From: Herbiconiux gentiana
Lineage (GTDB): Bacteria > Actinomycetota > Actinomycetes > Actinomycetales > Microbacteriaceae
NCBI RefSeq assembly: GCF_024978135.1
Contig: NZ_JANTEZ010000006.1
Coordinates: 62,001-126,000, forward strand
Direction: 5' to 3'
Length of the DNA: 64,000 nucleotides
Under the pieces are notes generated by a model. The model made no database searches. It had not been told where the DNA came from and saw only the letters and a program-made list of their open reading frames with translations. Numbering within the stretch: the stretch's first letter is position 1; each line of letters starts with the position of its first letter. Shown piece after piece: positions 1 through 8,607 of the stretch. The translations under genes and the position numbers were made by a program.

Positions 1-1209
1 GGCCGGCACCAGCGCGAGCCATGCGTTCCAATCGAGCCGGGTCTGCTCCTCGGCCGGGCCGAGATCGCGGGGCGGCTCCGTCAGGGCGTACACCCGCGCA
101 TCCGGCCAGGATCGATGCACCGTCGCCACCATCCCCGCCCAGTCGCGCTGGATGTCGGCCAGCGGGCGGCCGTGCGCGATGTCGTTCGACGCGGTCCAGA
201 TGGTCACGACGTCGGGGTCGAGCTCGCCGTACTCGTCCCACTTCGCCGAGCCGGGTGCGAACACCGGGGTCTGCGCGCCCGGCGACGCGAACGTCACCGC
301 GGCCGCGTCGTTCGACAGCGCCCACTGCTGCGGCCACGCCGTGGCCTGCCCGCGGGTGGGCGAGGCCGCCTCGTCGTAGCTGCCCGGCGCGTTCAGCGAG
401 TGCCCGATGCTCACCAGCACCGGCACGTCGGGATCGACGCGGTACTCGATCCAGACGTCGAAGTAGCCGAGCGACACCGCCTGCCCGACCGGCCCGCTCG
501 CGGCGAAGCGCTGCGAGGCCCCGCCGGTGTCGAGCCACGAGACCCCGGGTGTCGTGGCCAGGGTCGCCCCCGCCGGCGCCGTGAAGCCGAGCGCGAGCAG
601 GTAGCCCGTGTGCGCCTCGAGGGCGAACCGGTCGGGTTCGATCCAGTCGGTCACCACCCCCTCCGCCGCCAGGTTCACGGTTCCCGAGACCCCCACGGGC
701 GCGCCCTCGAACTCGCCGCTGAGACCGGTGACGGATGCTCCTCCCGCCCCGATCGGCGACGCCGCCTGCTCCCCCACCGCCATGCCCGTGATCGTCACGG
801 GGTCGGTGAACACCTGCTCGGTGTCGAACTGCCAGTTGCGGAGATGCACCCGGAACGCCGTCGCGTCGGCACCCAGCTCGAACGGCACCCGCATGGCGGC
901 GTCCAGCCGCGCCGAAGGGCTCGGCACGGCGTGGTCGATGGTGTGGCCGAAGCTGTAGTCGACCGTGCGTTCGGGGCTGCCGGCCTGCCGTCGAAGCGTC
1001 AGCCCCGACGGACCCGGCCCGTCGGCGACGAGGGTCGGCTCGGGGGCCGGCTCCGACGCGACCGCCCAGACCGAGATCCCGGAGGCCACCAGGGCGAGCG
1101 CCGCGCACGCGGCCGTGATGCCGATCAGCAGCCGGGGCCGGCGCTCCGCGATCCCCCGCACCCGCGAGCGCGCGGCTCCGATGCGCTCCCGGGCGGGCCG
1201 TCGTTCCAT
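1..1209 (-). CDS. SGNH/GDSL-type hydrolase, membrane-anchored, C-terminus cut by window edge
   Basis: 403 codons are visible from an ATG at 1209; the 3' end lies outside the window. Residues about 27-50 form one hydrophobic segment after an Arg-rich N-terminus, so the protein is probably exported and anchored. A beta-rich domain comes first. Near residue 265 the motif VSIGHSLNAPG matches SGNH block I with G-H-S in place of G-D-S, and TIWTASNDI matches the block III Asn-Asp. These suggest a secreted esterase or acylhydrolase. The catalytic Asp-His pair of block V should lie beyond the edge. It follows crtEb after 30 bases on the same strand and may be cotranscribed. The substrate cannot be told. 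Confidence 0.7.
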   Translation of the reverse strand, partial: MERRPARERIGAARSRVRGIAERRPRLLIGITAACAALALVASGISVWAVASEPAPEPTLVADGPGPSGLTLRRQAGSPERTVDYSFGHTIDHAVPSPSARLDAAMRVPFELGADATAFRVHLRNWQFDTEQVFTDPVTITGMAVGEQAASPIGAGGASVTGLSGEFEGAPVGVSGTVNLAAEGVVTDWIEPDRFALEAHTGYLLALGFTAPAGATLATTPGVSWLDTGGASQRFAASGPVGQAVSLGYFDVWIEYRVDPDVPVLVSIGHSLNAPGSYDEAASPTRGQATAWPQQWALSNDAAAVTFASPGAQTPVFAPGSAKWDEYGELDPDVVTIWTASNDIAHGRPLADIQRDWAGMVATVHRSWPDARVYALTEPPRDLGPAEEQTRLDWNAWLALVPA

Positions 1210-1239
1210 CCCAGCAGTGTAGACAGACGGCCGGTCAGC

Positions 1240-2100
1240 TCACGGACGCAGCACCCAGGTCCAGATCAGCAGCATCGTCACCACGAAGCCGCTCAGGAAG
1301 TTGAACAGCAGGAAGCGCTTCCAGCCCCGGTTGGCGCTCTCGGCGTCCTCGTCCCGCACCGACCAGTAGGGCACGACGCTCAGCGCGTAGGGCAGGGCCA
1401 GCACAGCGGCGATGGGCCCTGGCCAGTCCGAAGCGAGCAGCAGCAGGCCGGCGAGCACGTAGCAGGCGAAGGCGAAGCGCACGGTCGCCCGCCCGCCGAT
1501 CACGGTCGCGATCGAGGAGATGCCGCCCTCGCGGTCGGCGACGATGTCCTGCACCGCGCCGAAGGCGTGGCTCGCCACCCCCCAGAGGAAGAAGGCACCG
1601 AGCACCGCCCAGAGGGCCGGCGTGAACACCGCCCCCGCCAGCACGAGACCGTAGACCAGCGGGCTGACGAAGTGGGTCGACGAGGTCAGCGAATCCAGGA
1701 ACGGCCGCTCCTTGAAGCGCAGCCCCTTCATGCTGTACGCGATCACGGCGAAGACGCTCACGGCCAGCACGAGCCAGGACAGGGGCGACCCGACGGCGAC
1801 GAGGTAGACGAGGAACGGGATGTTCGTGATCGCCACGGCCCAGAGCGTCACCCTGTGCAGCGACCGATCGAGCACAGCGCCCTCGACCCCGCCCTTCCGC
1901 GGGTTACGCAGGTCGGACTCGTAGTCGAAGACGTCGTTGATGCCGTACATCGCGAGGTTGTACGGGATGAGGAAGTAGATCGTGCCGAGCACGAACACCA
2001 GGTCGACCTCGCGGGTGGTCATCAGGTACCCCGCCGCGAACGGGAACGCGGTGTTCACCCACGACAGAGGCCGCGACGAGACCAGCAGCTGCCGGATCAT
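1240..2100 (-). CDS. crtEb: Lycopene elongase / UbiA-type prenyltransferase
   Basis: A 286-residue UbiA-superfamily membrane protein. The first Asp-rich motif is clear (NDVFDYESD near residue 55) and a second lies in VQDIVADREGG. About seven to eight hydrophobic segments follow. In C50-carotenoid producers this enzyme adds two hydroxylated C5 units from DMAPP to lycopene to give flavuxanthin. Its place as the last gene after the crtYe/crtYf pair supports that role over a quinone prenyltransferase. The start overlaps the crtYf stop by four bases (ATGA), so translation is probably coupled. Confidence 0.88.
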   Translation of the reverse strand: MIRQLLVSSRPLSWVNTAFPFAAGYLMTTREVDLVFVLGTIYFLIPYNLAMYGINDVFDYESDLRNPRKGGVEGAVLDRSLHRVTLWAVAITNIPFLVYLVAVGSPLSWLVLAVSVFAVIAYSMKGLRFKERPFLDSLTSSTHFVSPLVYGLVLAGAVFTPALWAVLGAFFLWGVASHAFGAVQDIVADREGGISSIATVIGGRATVRFAFACYVLAGLLLLASDWPGPIAAVLALPYALSVVPYWSVRDEDAESANRGWKRFLLFNFLSGFVVTMLLIWTWVLRP

Positions 2101-2420
2101 GCGCGGCTCCGCGAACCGAGCAGCAGCCAGAGCGACGGCAGCAGCACCGCCGCCGCGAGCGCGTAGGCGAAGTCCTCGAGCGGGGCGATGCCGATGAAGG
2201 CCCCCGAGATGCGTCCCTCGTCGTATCCGACGAGCCCGACCGCGATCATGACGTTGTCGAACAGCGCCGTGAGCACCAGCAGCAGGCCGAGCGTGAGTCC
2301 GAAGACGCCCAGTATGCCTCGACGGGCATGCGGATGCGCCCGCCGCACGACCACGGCGGCGACCACCGCCACGACCGCCACCACGGCGAGGAACACGGCG
2401 TTCAGGGCCCAGTAGGTCAT
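2097..2420 (-). CDS. crtYf: C50 carotenoid cyclase subunit (CrtYf-like)
   Basis: A 107-residue protein with three hydrophobic helices, the size of one half of the heterodimeric lycopene-cyclase-domain enzymes. The segment GIAPLEDFAYALAA carries the conserved acidic motif of this family. The ATG at 2420 was chosen because it overlaps the stop of the preceding crtYe in an ATGA; the longer upstream frame lies within crtYe. With CrtYe it should cyclise the ends of flavuxanthin. Whether the ring is epsilon, gamma or beta cannot be decided from sequence by eye. Confidence 0.85.
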   Translation of the reverse strand: MTYWALNAVFLAVVAVVAVVAAVVVRRAHPHARRGILGVFGLTLGLLLVLTALFDNVMIAVGLVGYDEGRISGAFIGIAPLEDFAYALAAAVLLPSLWLLLGSRSRA

Positions 2421-2740
2421 GCCGCCCTCCGTCGCTCGAGCAGGAGCTGCGCCCCGCGGAACACGTTCATCGTGAGGTAGCAGAGCAGGGTGAGGAAGAA
2501 CAGCTCCTCGACCGGCAGCTCGGGCGCCACCTGGAGCCCGGTCATGAACGCCGTCTCGCCGCGGAAGAAGATGCCGAGGCCGATGCCGCACAGGTCCCAC
2601 ACCACGAAGAACAGCACGCCGGTCACGAGCACGATCGCCGCCCGCCGCGGGGCGTCGAAGAAGAACAGCCGGAACCGCCGATCGAGCACCACCATGCCGG
2701 TGAGCGACACCAGCAGGGCGGCGAGATACAGGATGCCCAT
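2417..2740 (-). CDS. crtYe: C50 carotenoid cyclase subunit (CrtYe-like)
   Basis: 107 residues with three membrane helices. The motif PELPVEELFFLTLLCY is the family signature with its paired glutamates. It forms a pair with the next gene, as in the corynebacterial crtYe/crtYf and the micrococcal crtYg/crtYh heterodimers. It starts 12 bases after the crtI stop within the same leftward operon. The identical length of the two subunits and the four-base overlap fit an ancient duplication of one half-cyclase. Confidence 0.85.
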   Translation of the reverse strand: MGILYLAALLVSLTGMVVLDRRFRLFFFDAPRRAAIVLVTGVLFFVVWDLCGIGLGIFFRGETAFMTGLQVAPELPVEELFFLTLLCYLTMNVFRGAQLLLERRRAA

Positions 2741-2752
2741 GCCGGGCTCGCC

Positions 2753-4498
2753 CTAGAGTGCGAGCGGCTCGGGCAGAGCCGTCGTGGTCGTGTCGCCGTG
2801 CAGCCGCTTCAGCACCAGTTCAGCGCTGATCAGACACATCGGCAGGCCGATGCCTGGAGTCGTCGAGCCGCCCGCGTAGTAGAGGCCGTCGACCTTGGTG
2901 CTCACGTTGCGCGCGCGGAACATGGCGCTCTGGCGCAGCGTGTGCGCCGGCCCCAGGGCGGTTCCCCGCCAGGCGTTCAGCGTCTCGAGGAAGTCGGCCG
3001 GGCCGATGGTGCGGCGCACGACCACGCGCTCGGCGAGGTCGGGGATGCCCGCCCAGGTGGCGATCTGCTCGATCACGGTGTCGGCGAGCTGCTCGATGCG
3101 CGCGTCGCCCGCCCCGTCGACCCCACCCTTGCCGATGGCCGGGTCGGGCGGCAGCGGCACGAGCACGAAGAGGTTCTCGTGGCCCTCGGGGGCGACCCCG
3201 GGGTCGGTGGCGCTGGGCTTGCAGACGTACAGCGACGCGGGGTCGGGAACCTCGAGGTCGTCGAAGATCTTGCTGAAGTTCGACTTCCAGTCCTTCGTGA
3301 AGAACAGGGTGTGGTGCTCGAGCTCGGGCAGCTCGCCCTCGACGCCGAGCAGCACGAGCAGGGCGCTCGGGCCGGCCGTGCGCTTCTCCCAGTACGACTC
3401 GGGGTAGGTCTGCAGCTCGGGCAGCAGCAGGCTCGTCTCGGTGTGCCAGAGGTCGGCCGTCGAGACCACGACGTCGGCCTCGAGGGAGTGCGCGCGGCCC
3501 CCGTGGTCGATGTACTGCACGCCGCCGACGCGCGGGCGGCGCGGGGCGGGCCGGTCCGTGGCGTCGGCGTCGGCGCCGCCGGCGCGGGCGGGCTCGCCGC
3601 CCGGCTCCTCCCCCGCCAGCAGGCGGGCGAGCTCGTCGCGGTCGATCACGTCGGTGTCGTACATCGTCGTCTCGTAGTCGAAGGCGTCGACCGCCTGCGG
3701 CACGTCGGCCGTCGCTCCGTCGACCGCGGTCACGATGCGCTTCACGTCGGCGCCCGTGACGATCTGCACGCCCTCGGCGCGAGCGATCCGCTCGATCGCG
3801 GCGATCACCGTGGTGATGCCGCCCTGGGGGTAGAGCACGCCCTCGTCGAGGTCGAGGTGGCTCATCAGGTGGTACATGCTCGGAGCGGCATACGGCGAGC
3901 TGCCGAGGAAGACGGCCGGGTAGCCGAGCACCCGCACGAGCCGCTGGTCCTTCACCGTGCGGCCCGCGAACGAGTTCAGCGGCTCGGTGAGCAGCCTGAG
4001 CAGGCGCGGCAGGCGCTTCAGCACGGGCTTGGCCGTGAACACCGGCCCGAGCTTCTCGAAGGTCGAATAGAGGAAGAACTCCTTGGCCAGCTCGTAGGTC
4101 TCCTGCGCCGAGTCGAGGTAGCCGGCCATGCGCACGCCCGAGCCGGGCTCGAGCGACTCGAACAGGTCGAGGTTCTTCGCGCGGTCGGCCTGCAGGTCGA
4201 TCGCCTTCTCCTCGCCCTCGAAGTAGACGCGGTACCCCGGGTCGAGCTTCACCAGCTCGAGCTCTGCGTCGGCGGTGGTGCCGAAGAGCCGGAAGAAGTG
4301 GTCGAAGACCTCGGGCATCAGGTACCAGGACGGGCCGGTCTCGAAGTGGAAGCCGTCCTTCTCCCAGGTGCCCGCGCGCCCGCCCAGCTCGTCGTTCTTC
4401 TCGAGCAGGGTCACCGTGTAGCCGTCGCGGGCCAGCAGGGCCGCGCTCGCGAGTCCGCTGATGCCGCCGCCGATCACGAGCGCTGTCTTCGCCGTCAC
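2753..4498 (-). CDS. crtI: Phytoene desaturase
   Basis: 581 residues from a GTG at 4498 that overlaps the crtB stop (GTGA). The N-terminus has the dinucleotide-binding motif VIGGGISGLASAALLARDG followed by ELGGRAGTW, and the C-terminus has the CrtI signature YYAGGSTTPGIGLPM. It converts phytoene to lycopene in four FAD-dependent steps. It is longer than usual for CrtI (about 500-530). The excess is an acidic, Pro/Ala-rich insertion at about residues 260-325 in the substrate-domain region, before the conserved DVVVSTADLWHTE. The frame is intact across it. Confidence 0.93.
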   Translation of the reverse strand: MTAKTALVIGGGISGLASAALLARDGYTVTLLEKNDELGGRAGTWEKDGFHFETGPSWYLMPEVFDHFFRLFGTTADAELELVKLDPGYRVYFEGEEKAIDLQADRAKNLDLFESLEPGSGVRMAGYLDSAQETYELAKEFFLYSTFEKLGPVFTAKPVLKRLPRLLRLLTEPLNSFAGRTVKDQRLVRVLGYPAVFLGSSPYAAPSMYHLMSHLDLDEGVLYPQGGITTVIAAIERIARAEGVQIVTGADVKRIVTAVDGATADVPQAVDAFDYETTMYDTDVIDRDELARLLAGEEPGGEPARAGGADADATDRPAPRRPRVGGVQYIDHGGRAHSLEADVVVSTADLWHTETSLLLPELQTYPESYWEKRTAGPSALLVLLGVEGELPELEHHTLFFTKDWKSNFSKIFDDLEVPDPASLYVCKPSATDPGVAPEGHENLFVLVPLPPDPAIGKGGVDGAGDARIEQLADTVIEQIATWAGIPDLAERVVVRRTIGPADFLETLNAWRGTALGPAHTLRQSAMFRARNVSTKVDGLYYAGGSTTPGIGLPMCLISAELVLKRLHGDTTTTALPEPLAL

Positions 4499-5412
4499 TT
4501 GGTCGTGTCTCCCTCGGTGGCCCGACGGGCCGTGGTGGTCGTGGTCCGCTCGCGCGGCAGGCGCCCTGCCGCCGCCGAGAGCGCGAGCCGCGCCTTCACC
4601 GGGTTGGGCACACGGATGCGCGAGGTGGCCAGCACCTCGGCCGGCGTCGCGCGCAGCCGATCGGTGAGCTCCTCGAACAGGCTCTGGGCCAGGGCGACCG
4701 CCCGGCGGCTGCTCTTGGGCAGCCGGGGCAGGCTCGCACGGGCGATGCGCAGGTCGTCGTCGATGTCGGCGATGATGCGGGTCTTCTCGGCCTCGGTGAA
4801 CGTGGTCACGTCGATGCCCGGGAAGTAGCTGCGGCCGAGCGAGCCGAAGTCGGCGGCGAGATCGCGCAGGAAGTTGATCTTCTGGAACGCGGCCCCGAGG
4901 TGACGGCCGCCGTCGACGAGCACGGCGTGCTCGGCGGGGCTGACGCGCTCGCCCCGCAGGAAGGCGGCGAGGCACATCAGGCCCACCACCTCGGCGGAGC
5001 CGTAGACGTAGTCGGTGAACGACTCAGGCGTGTGCCGGCTGGCCGAGATGTCGGCGCGCATCGAACGGAAGAAGGGGGTGGTGAGCTCGTCGCCGAAGCC
5101 GGTGCGGCGAGCGGTGAGCACGAACGCGTGCACCACCAGGTTGGTGCTGTACCCGCAGAGCAGGGCGCTGCAGGTCTCGCGCTCGAGCGCGTCGAGGCGC
5201 TCGGTGATCTCGGCGGCGCTCAGCTCGGCCGAGGCGGCGACCCCGTCGACGACCTCGTCGGCGAGGCGCACGAGGGCGTAGATGTTCTCGATGTCCTGCC
5301 GCACGGCGGGCGCGAGCAGGCGCGAGGCCAGCCCGAACGAGGTGGAGTAGCGGCGGATGACGACCGACGCGGTCTCCATGGCGACCTGGTCGTAGAGGCT
5401 CGGCCCGGTCAT
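4495..5412 (-). CDS. crtB: Phytoene synthase
   Basis: 305 residues. Trans-isoprenyl-synthase motifs are visible: the first Asp-rich region YALVRLADEVVDG and the second INFLRDLAADFGSLGRSYFP. It condenses two GGPP into 15-cis-phytoene. The ATG at 5412 was chosen over upstream codons because it lies four bases after the crtE stop and begins the expected MTGPSLYDQVA. The C-terminus ends in a Thr/Arg-rich basic tail without a clear family match. Confidence 0.94.
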   Translation of the reverse strand: MTGPSLYDQVAMETASVVIRRYSTSFGLASRLLAPAVRQDIENIYALVRLADEVVDGVAASAELSAAEITERLDALERETCSALLCGYSTNLVVHAFVLTARRTGFGDELTTPFFRSMRADISASRHTPESFTDYVYGSAEVVGLMCLAAFLRGERVSPAEHAVLVDGGRHLGAAFQKINFLRDLAADFGSLGRSYFPGIDVTTFTEAEKTRIIADIDDDLRIARASLPRLPKSSRRAVALAQSLFEELTDRLRATPAEVLATSRIRVPNPVKARLALSAAAGRLPRERTTTTTARRATEGDTTK

Positions 5413-5416
5413 GCGC

Positions 5417-6487
5417 TCAGCGTACCCGCCCCAGCACCGCGGCGACCACGGGCTGGAACTCCTGGCGCACGGCGTCGGGCAGCGCATCCGTCACCAGCGC
5501 CTCCCAGGCCCGGTTGGCGAAATCACGGGCGAGGGCCTCGGCGAAACGGCGCGACCCGCCCGCCTCGAGCACGGCGCGGATGCGGTCGGCTCCCTCTGCG
5601 GTCAGCTCGGGCGAGCCGAAGAGCGTCTCGACCGCCGTCCAGCCCGGCTGGGTCACGGCGTGGGCGAGCAGCACGGTGCGCTTGCCCTCCCGCAGGTCGC
5701 CGAGCGTGGTCTTGCCGGTGTCGCTCTCGTCGCCGAAGACCCCGAGCAGGTCGTCGACGATCTGGTAGGCGATGCCGATGCTGCGGCCGAACATCCCGAG
5801 CGCGTCGACGGCCTCGCCCGAGGCGCCCGCCAGCACGGCGCCGGCCTGCAGTGGACCCTCGAAGGAGTAGCCGGCCGTCTTCAGCCGCTCCATGTCGACG
5901 ATCTCGTCGACGGTCGGGGGCTCGGCGCGGATGGAGAAGTCGACGTCGTAGAGCTCTCCGGCGGCCGAGACGAACATCGCCTCGTCGAGGATGTCGTGCA
6001 GGCGCGTGCGCAGCACACCCTCGGCCCCGGAGCGGTCGAGCAGCCGGTAGCTGTTGAACAGCGCGAGGTCCCCCGCGATCACGGCGACCGACATGCCGCG
6101 GTGCTCGGCGGTGGGCAGCGGGATGCCCGCCGTGGTCGCGATGTCGCGGTAGCTGCCCGACACGTTGGGGCCGCCGCGCCGCACGAAGTCGCGATCGATC
6201 ACGTCGTCGTGCACGATCAGCGCCGTGTGCAGCAGTTCGAACGCGGCGCCGACGTGCGCGGCCGCGTCGAGGTCGGTGCCGCCCAGGGCCTCGTAGGCCG
6301 CCATCACCATGCGCGGCCGGAACAGCTTGCCGCCGGAGGCGTTGCGCTCGAGGGTCTGCCAGAGCGCCGCATATGGTGCTCCCAGCGCGGTGGCGCGATA
6401 GTGGGAATCGCTGAAGAACGACGCCAGAACCCGTTCGACGTGCTGCCGTCGGCGTTCCGATACGGCGACCAGATCGTGCGTGTCCAC
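5417..6487 (-). CDS. crtE: Geranylgeranyl diphosphate synthase
   Basis: 356 residues of the trans-prenyltransferase family. The first Asp-rich motif is ALIVHDDVIDRD and the second is YQIVDDLLGVFGD. It supplies GGPP to CrtB. The start is a GTG (6487-6485) with only a weak ribosome site; no better in-frame start is near. It is the promoter-proximal gene of the crt operon and diverges from idi across 45 bases, so both promoters must share that gap. Confidence 0.93.
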   Translation of the reverse strand: MDTHDLVAVSERRRQHVERVLASFFSDSHYRATALGAPYAALWQTLERNASGGKLFRPRMVMAAYEALGGTDLDAAAHVGAAFELLHTALIVHDDVIDRDFVRRGGPNVSGSYRDIATTAGIPLPTAEHRGMSVAVIAGDLALFNSYRLLDRSGAEGVLRTRLHDILDEAMFVSAAGELYDVDFSIRAEPPTVDEIVDMERLKTAGYSFEGPLQAGAVLAGASGEAVDALGMFGRSIGIAYQIVDDLLGVFGDESDTGKTTLGDLREGKRTVLLAHAVTQPGWTAVETLFGSPELTAEGADRIRAVLEAGGSRRFAEALARDFANRAWEALVTDALPDAVRQEFQPVVAAVLGRVR

Positions 6488-6532
6488 GGTTCGACTTTAC
6501 ATGGCTGTCTACTAATAAAGGAGAATAGCGAA

Positions 6533-7066
6533 ATGACCCCAGTGAACGAACAGGTCGTGCTGCTCTCCGACGACGGCGCCCCGATCGGCGTCGCCGACAA
6601 GAGCGCGGTGCACACCGAGCGCACTCCCCTGCACCTCGCCTTCTCCTGCCACGTCTTCGACGACGACGGGCGCATCCTCGTGACCCGGCGAGCGCTCGGC
6701 AAGCTGACCTGGCCCGGGGTCTGGACCAATTCGTTCTGCGGCCACCCGGCACCAGGTGAGCTGATGACGGATGCGGTGGTGCGGCGGGCCGAGAAGGAGC
6801 TGGGTCTCGAGATCACGGGTCTCGATCTCGCGCTGCCCGACTTCCGCTATCTCGCGATCGACGCCTCCGGCATCGTGGAGAACGAGATCTGCCCGGTGTT
6901 CACGGCGCGGGCGGCCTCCGCCGTGCATCCGAACCCCGACGAGGTCGCCGAGTGGCGCTGGGCCGACGCCGAGGAGCTCGGCACCGCGGTGGCGCTGACG
7001 CCGTGGGCGTTCAGCCCCTGGCTGACCCTGCAGCTGCCGCAGCTGCAGGCCCTGCCGACCCGCTGA
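6533..7066 (+). CDS. idi: Isopentenyl-diphosphate delta-isomerase, type I
   Basis: 177 residues with a Nudix-fold core. The active-site Cys is in WTNSFCGHP and the Glu region in IVENEICPVFTA. It interconverts IPP and DMAPP, feeding both CrtE and the C5 additions by CrtEb. The ATG at 6533 has a strong AAAGGAG nine bases upstream. An open frame continues upstream but runs antisense through crtE and is not coding. The divergent arrangement with crtE places the isomerase in the pigment locus. Confidence 0.95.
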   Translation: MTPVNEQVVLLSDDGAPIGVADKSAVHTERTPLHLAFSCHVFDDDGRILVTRRALGKLTWPGVWTNSFCGHPAPGELMTDAVVRRAEKELGLEITGLDLALPDFRYLAIDASGIVENEICPVFTARAASAVHPNPDEVAEWRWADAEELGTAVALTPWAFSPWLTLQLPQLQALPTR

Positions 7067-7154
7067 GCACGAGTCGGGCACGGGCTCGGCACGCCCCCGG
7101 GCTGGGGGGTCGGGATCAGCCCCGTGGGCGGCGGCGCTGTGCGAAGCTGATGCC

Positions 7155-8585
7155 ATGGACGCCCACGAGATCCGCAACTCCTACCTCGCCTTCCTCGAGA
7201 AGAACGGGCACACGGTGATCGAGCGGGCGCCGCTCGTGCCGCGGGGCGACACCAGCACGCTGTTCAACGGCAGCGGTATGCAGTCACTGCTGCCCTATCT
7301 GCTCGGCGAGCCGCACCCCGCCGGCAACCGCCTCGTCGACTCCCAGCCCTGCGTGCGCGCCCAGGACATCGACGACGTCGGCGACAACCGGCACACCACC
7401 TTCTTCGAGATGCTCGGCAACTGGTCGCTCGGCGACTACTTCAAGGAGACGCAGATCCGGCAGTTCTACGCGTTCCTCACCGACGTGGTGGGCCTGGACC
7501 CCGAGAACATCTACGTCACCTGCTTCATCGGCGACGCGGCCAACGGCATCCCCCGCGACGACGAGGCGGCGACGATCTGGGCCCAGGTGTTCGCCGAGAA
7601 GGGCGTCTCGAACGGCATCGCCGAGATCGGCTCACAGGCCGACGGCGACGCCCGCGGCGTGAAGCCCGGCGAGCGCATCTTCTTCTACGACGGCGGCGAG
7701 AACTGGTGGTCGCGCGGCGGCTCGCTCGAGGCCACCCCCATCGGCGACCCGTGCGGCCCCGACAGCGAGGTCTTCTACGACTTCGGCGCCGAGCACCAGG
7801 ACCCGGCGTACGGCCTGGCGCACCCTGCCAGCGACGGCGGGCAGTTCATGGAGATCGGCAACCAGGTCTTCATGCAGTACCACCGCCTCGCCGACGGCTC
7901 GTTCGAGGAGCTCGCCAAGCGCAACGTCGACTTCGGCGGCGGGCTCGAGCGCATCGCGGCCGCGTCGCTCGGCTCCGACGACGTGTTCCGCATCTCGCTG
8001 CTCTGGCCGATCGTGCGGAAGCTCGAGCAGCTCACCGGCCGCTCCTACGACGACGAGACCGCCGCCATGCGGATCATCGCCGACCACCTCCGCGGCGCGA
8101 CCTTCCTCGCGGTCGACGGCGTTCGGCCCTCGAACAAGGAGCAGGGCTACGTGATGCGGCGGCTGCTGCGCCGCGCCATCCGCCTCGCGCTCTCGCTCGG
8201 CCTGTCGGAGAACTTCTTCTCGGAGATCGTCCCGGTCATCGCCGACCTCTACGCCGCCGACTACCCCGAGGTCGCCGCGTCCCGCGACGAGGTCGTCGCC
8301 GTGCTGGTGAAGGAGGAGAACGCCTTCCGCCGCACGCTCGAGGGCGGGCTCGCCGCCCTGGCGCTCTATGAGGGGCAGACGCTGACGGGCACCGAGGTGT
8401 TCCGGCTCTCCGACACCCACGGGTTCCCGAAGGAGCTCTCGGTCGAGGAGGCCCGCCGGCTCGGCATCGACGTCGCCGACGACTGGGAGGCGAGCTTCGC
8501 CGAGGCCCTCGAGGAGCAGCGGGCGCGTTCGCGCGGCGCGACGCGGCTCGGCGCGGCCGGCCTGCCGGGCGGCGCCGGCAGCTGA
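7155..8585 (+). CDS. Stand-alone alanyl-tRNA synthetase catalytic domain (AlaRS-like)
   Basis: 476 residues align in order with only the aminoacylation and tRNA-recognition part of AlaRS: NGSGMQSLLPYLLGE, DDVGDNRHTTFFEMLGNWS, GPDSEVFYDFG, RPSNKEQGYVMRRLLRRAIR and DTHGFPKELSVEEA. It ends about 50 residues later. The editing domain with its HxxxH/Cys-His zinc site and the C-Ala domain are absent (full AlaRS is about 880 residues). dcd begins 21 bases downstream on the other strand, so nothing was lost by a frameshift within the window. It is probably a paralogue of a full alaS elsewhere. A role in Ala-tRNA supply or amide-bond biosynthesis is inference. Confidence 0.85.
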   Translation: MDAHEIRNSYLAFLEKNGHTVIERAPLVPRGDTSTLFNGSGMQSLLPYLLGEPHPAGNRLVDSQPCVRAQDIDDVGDNRHTTFFEMLGNWSLGDYFKETQIRQFYAFLTDVVGLDPENIYVTCFIGDAANGIPRDDEAATIWAQVFAEKGVSNGIAEIGSQADGDARGVKPGERIFFYDGGENWWSRGGSLEATPIGDPCGPDSEVFYDFGAEHQDPAYGLAHPASDGGQFMEIGNQVFMQYHRLADGSFEELAKRNVDFGGGLERIAAASLGSDDVFRISLLWPIVRKLEQLTGRSYDDETAAMRIIADHLRGATFLAVDGVRPSNKEQGYVMRRLLRRAIRLALSLGLSENFFSEIVPVIADLYAADYPEVAASRDEVVAVLVKEENAFRRTLEGGLAALALYEGQTLTGTEVFRLSDTHGFPKELSVEEARRLGIDVADDWEASFAEALEEQRARSRGATRLGAAGLPGGAGS

Positions 8586-8586
8586 C

Positions 8587-8607
8587 GGGGCCGGGCTGCC
8601 GGGCCCC
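8587..8607. terminator. Hairpin between convergent AlaRS-like gene and dcd
   Basis: GGGGCC and GGCCCC arms flank a nine-base loop exactly where the two convergent genes meet. There is no U-tract, so it is a weak intrinsic terminator at best. Confidence 0.4.

Noticed and set aside
115-2166. 683-codon open frame on the + strand, rich in Arg and His
   Set aside because: It runs antisense to the SGNH hydrolase and crtEb, which have clear motifs. Long antisense frames are expected in DNA of this GC content.
2798-4828. 676-codon + strand open frame across the crt genes
   Set aside because: It is a shadow of crtI and crtB; no ribosome site or recognisable domain.
6488-6532. Regulator operator in the idi-crtE gap
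   Set aside because: Only weak partial symmetry (TTTA and TAAA ends) was seen, too little to call a site.
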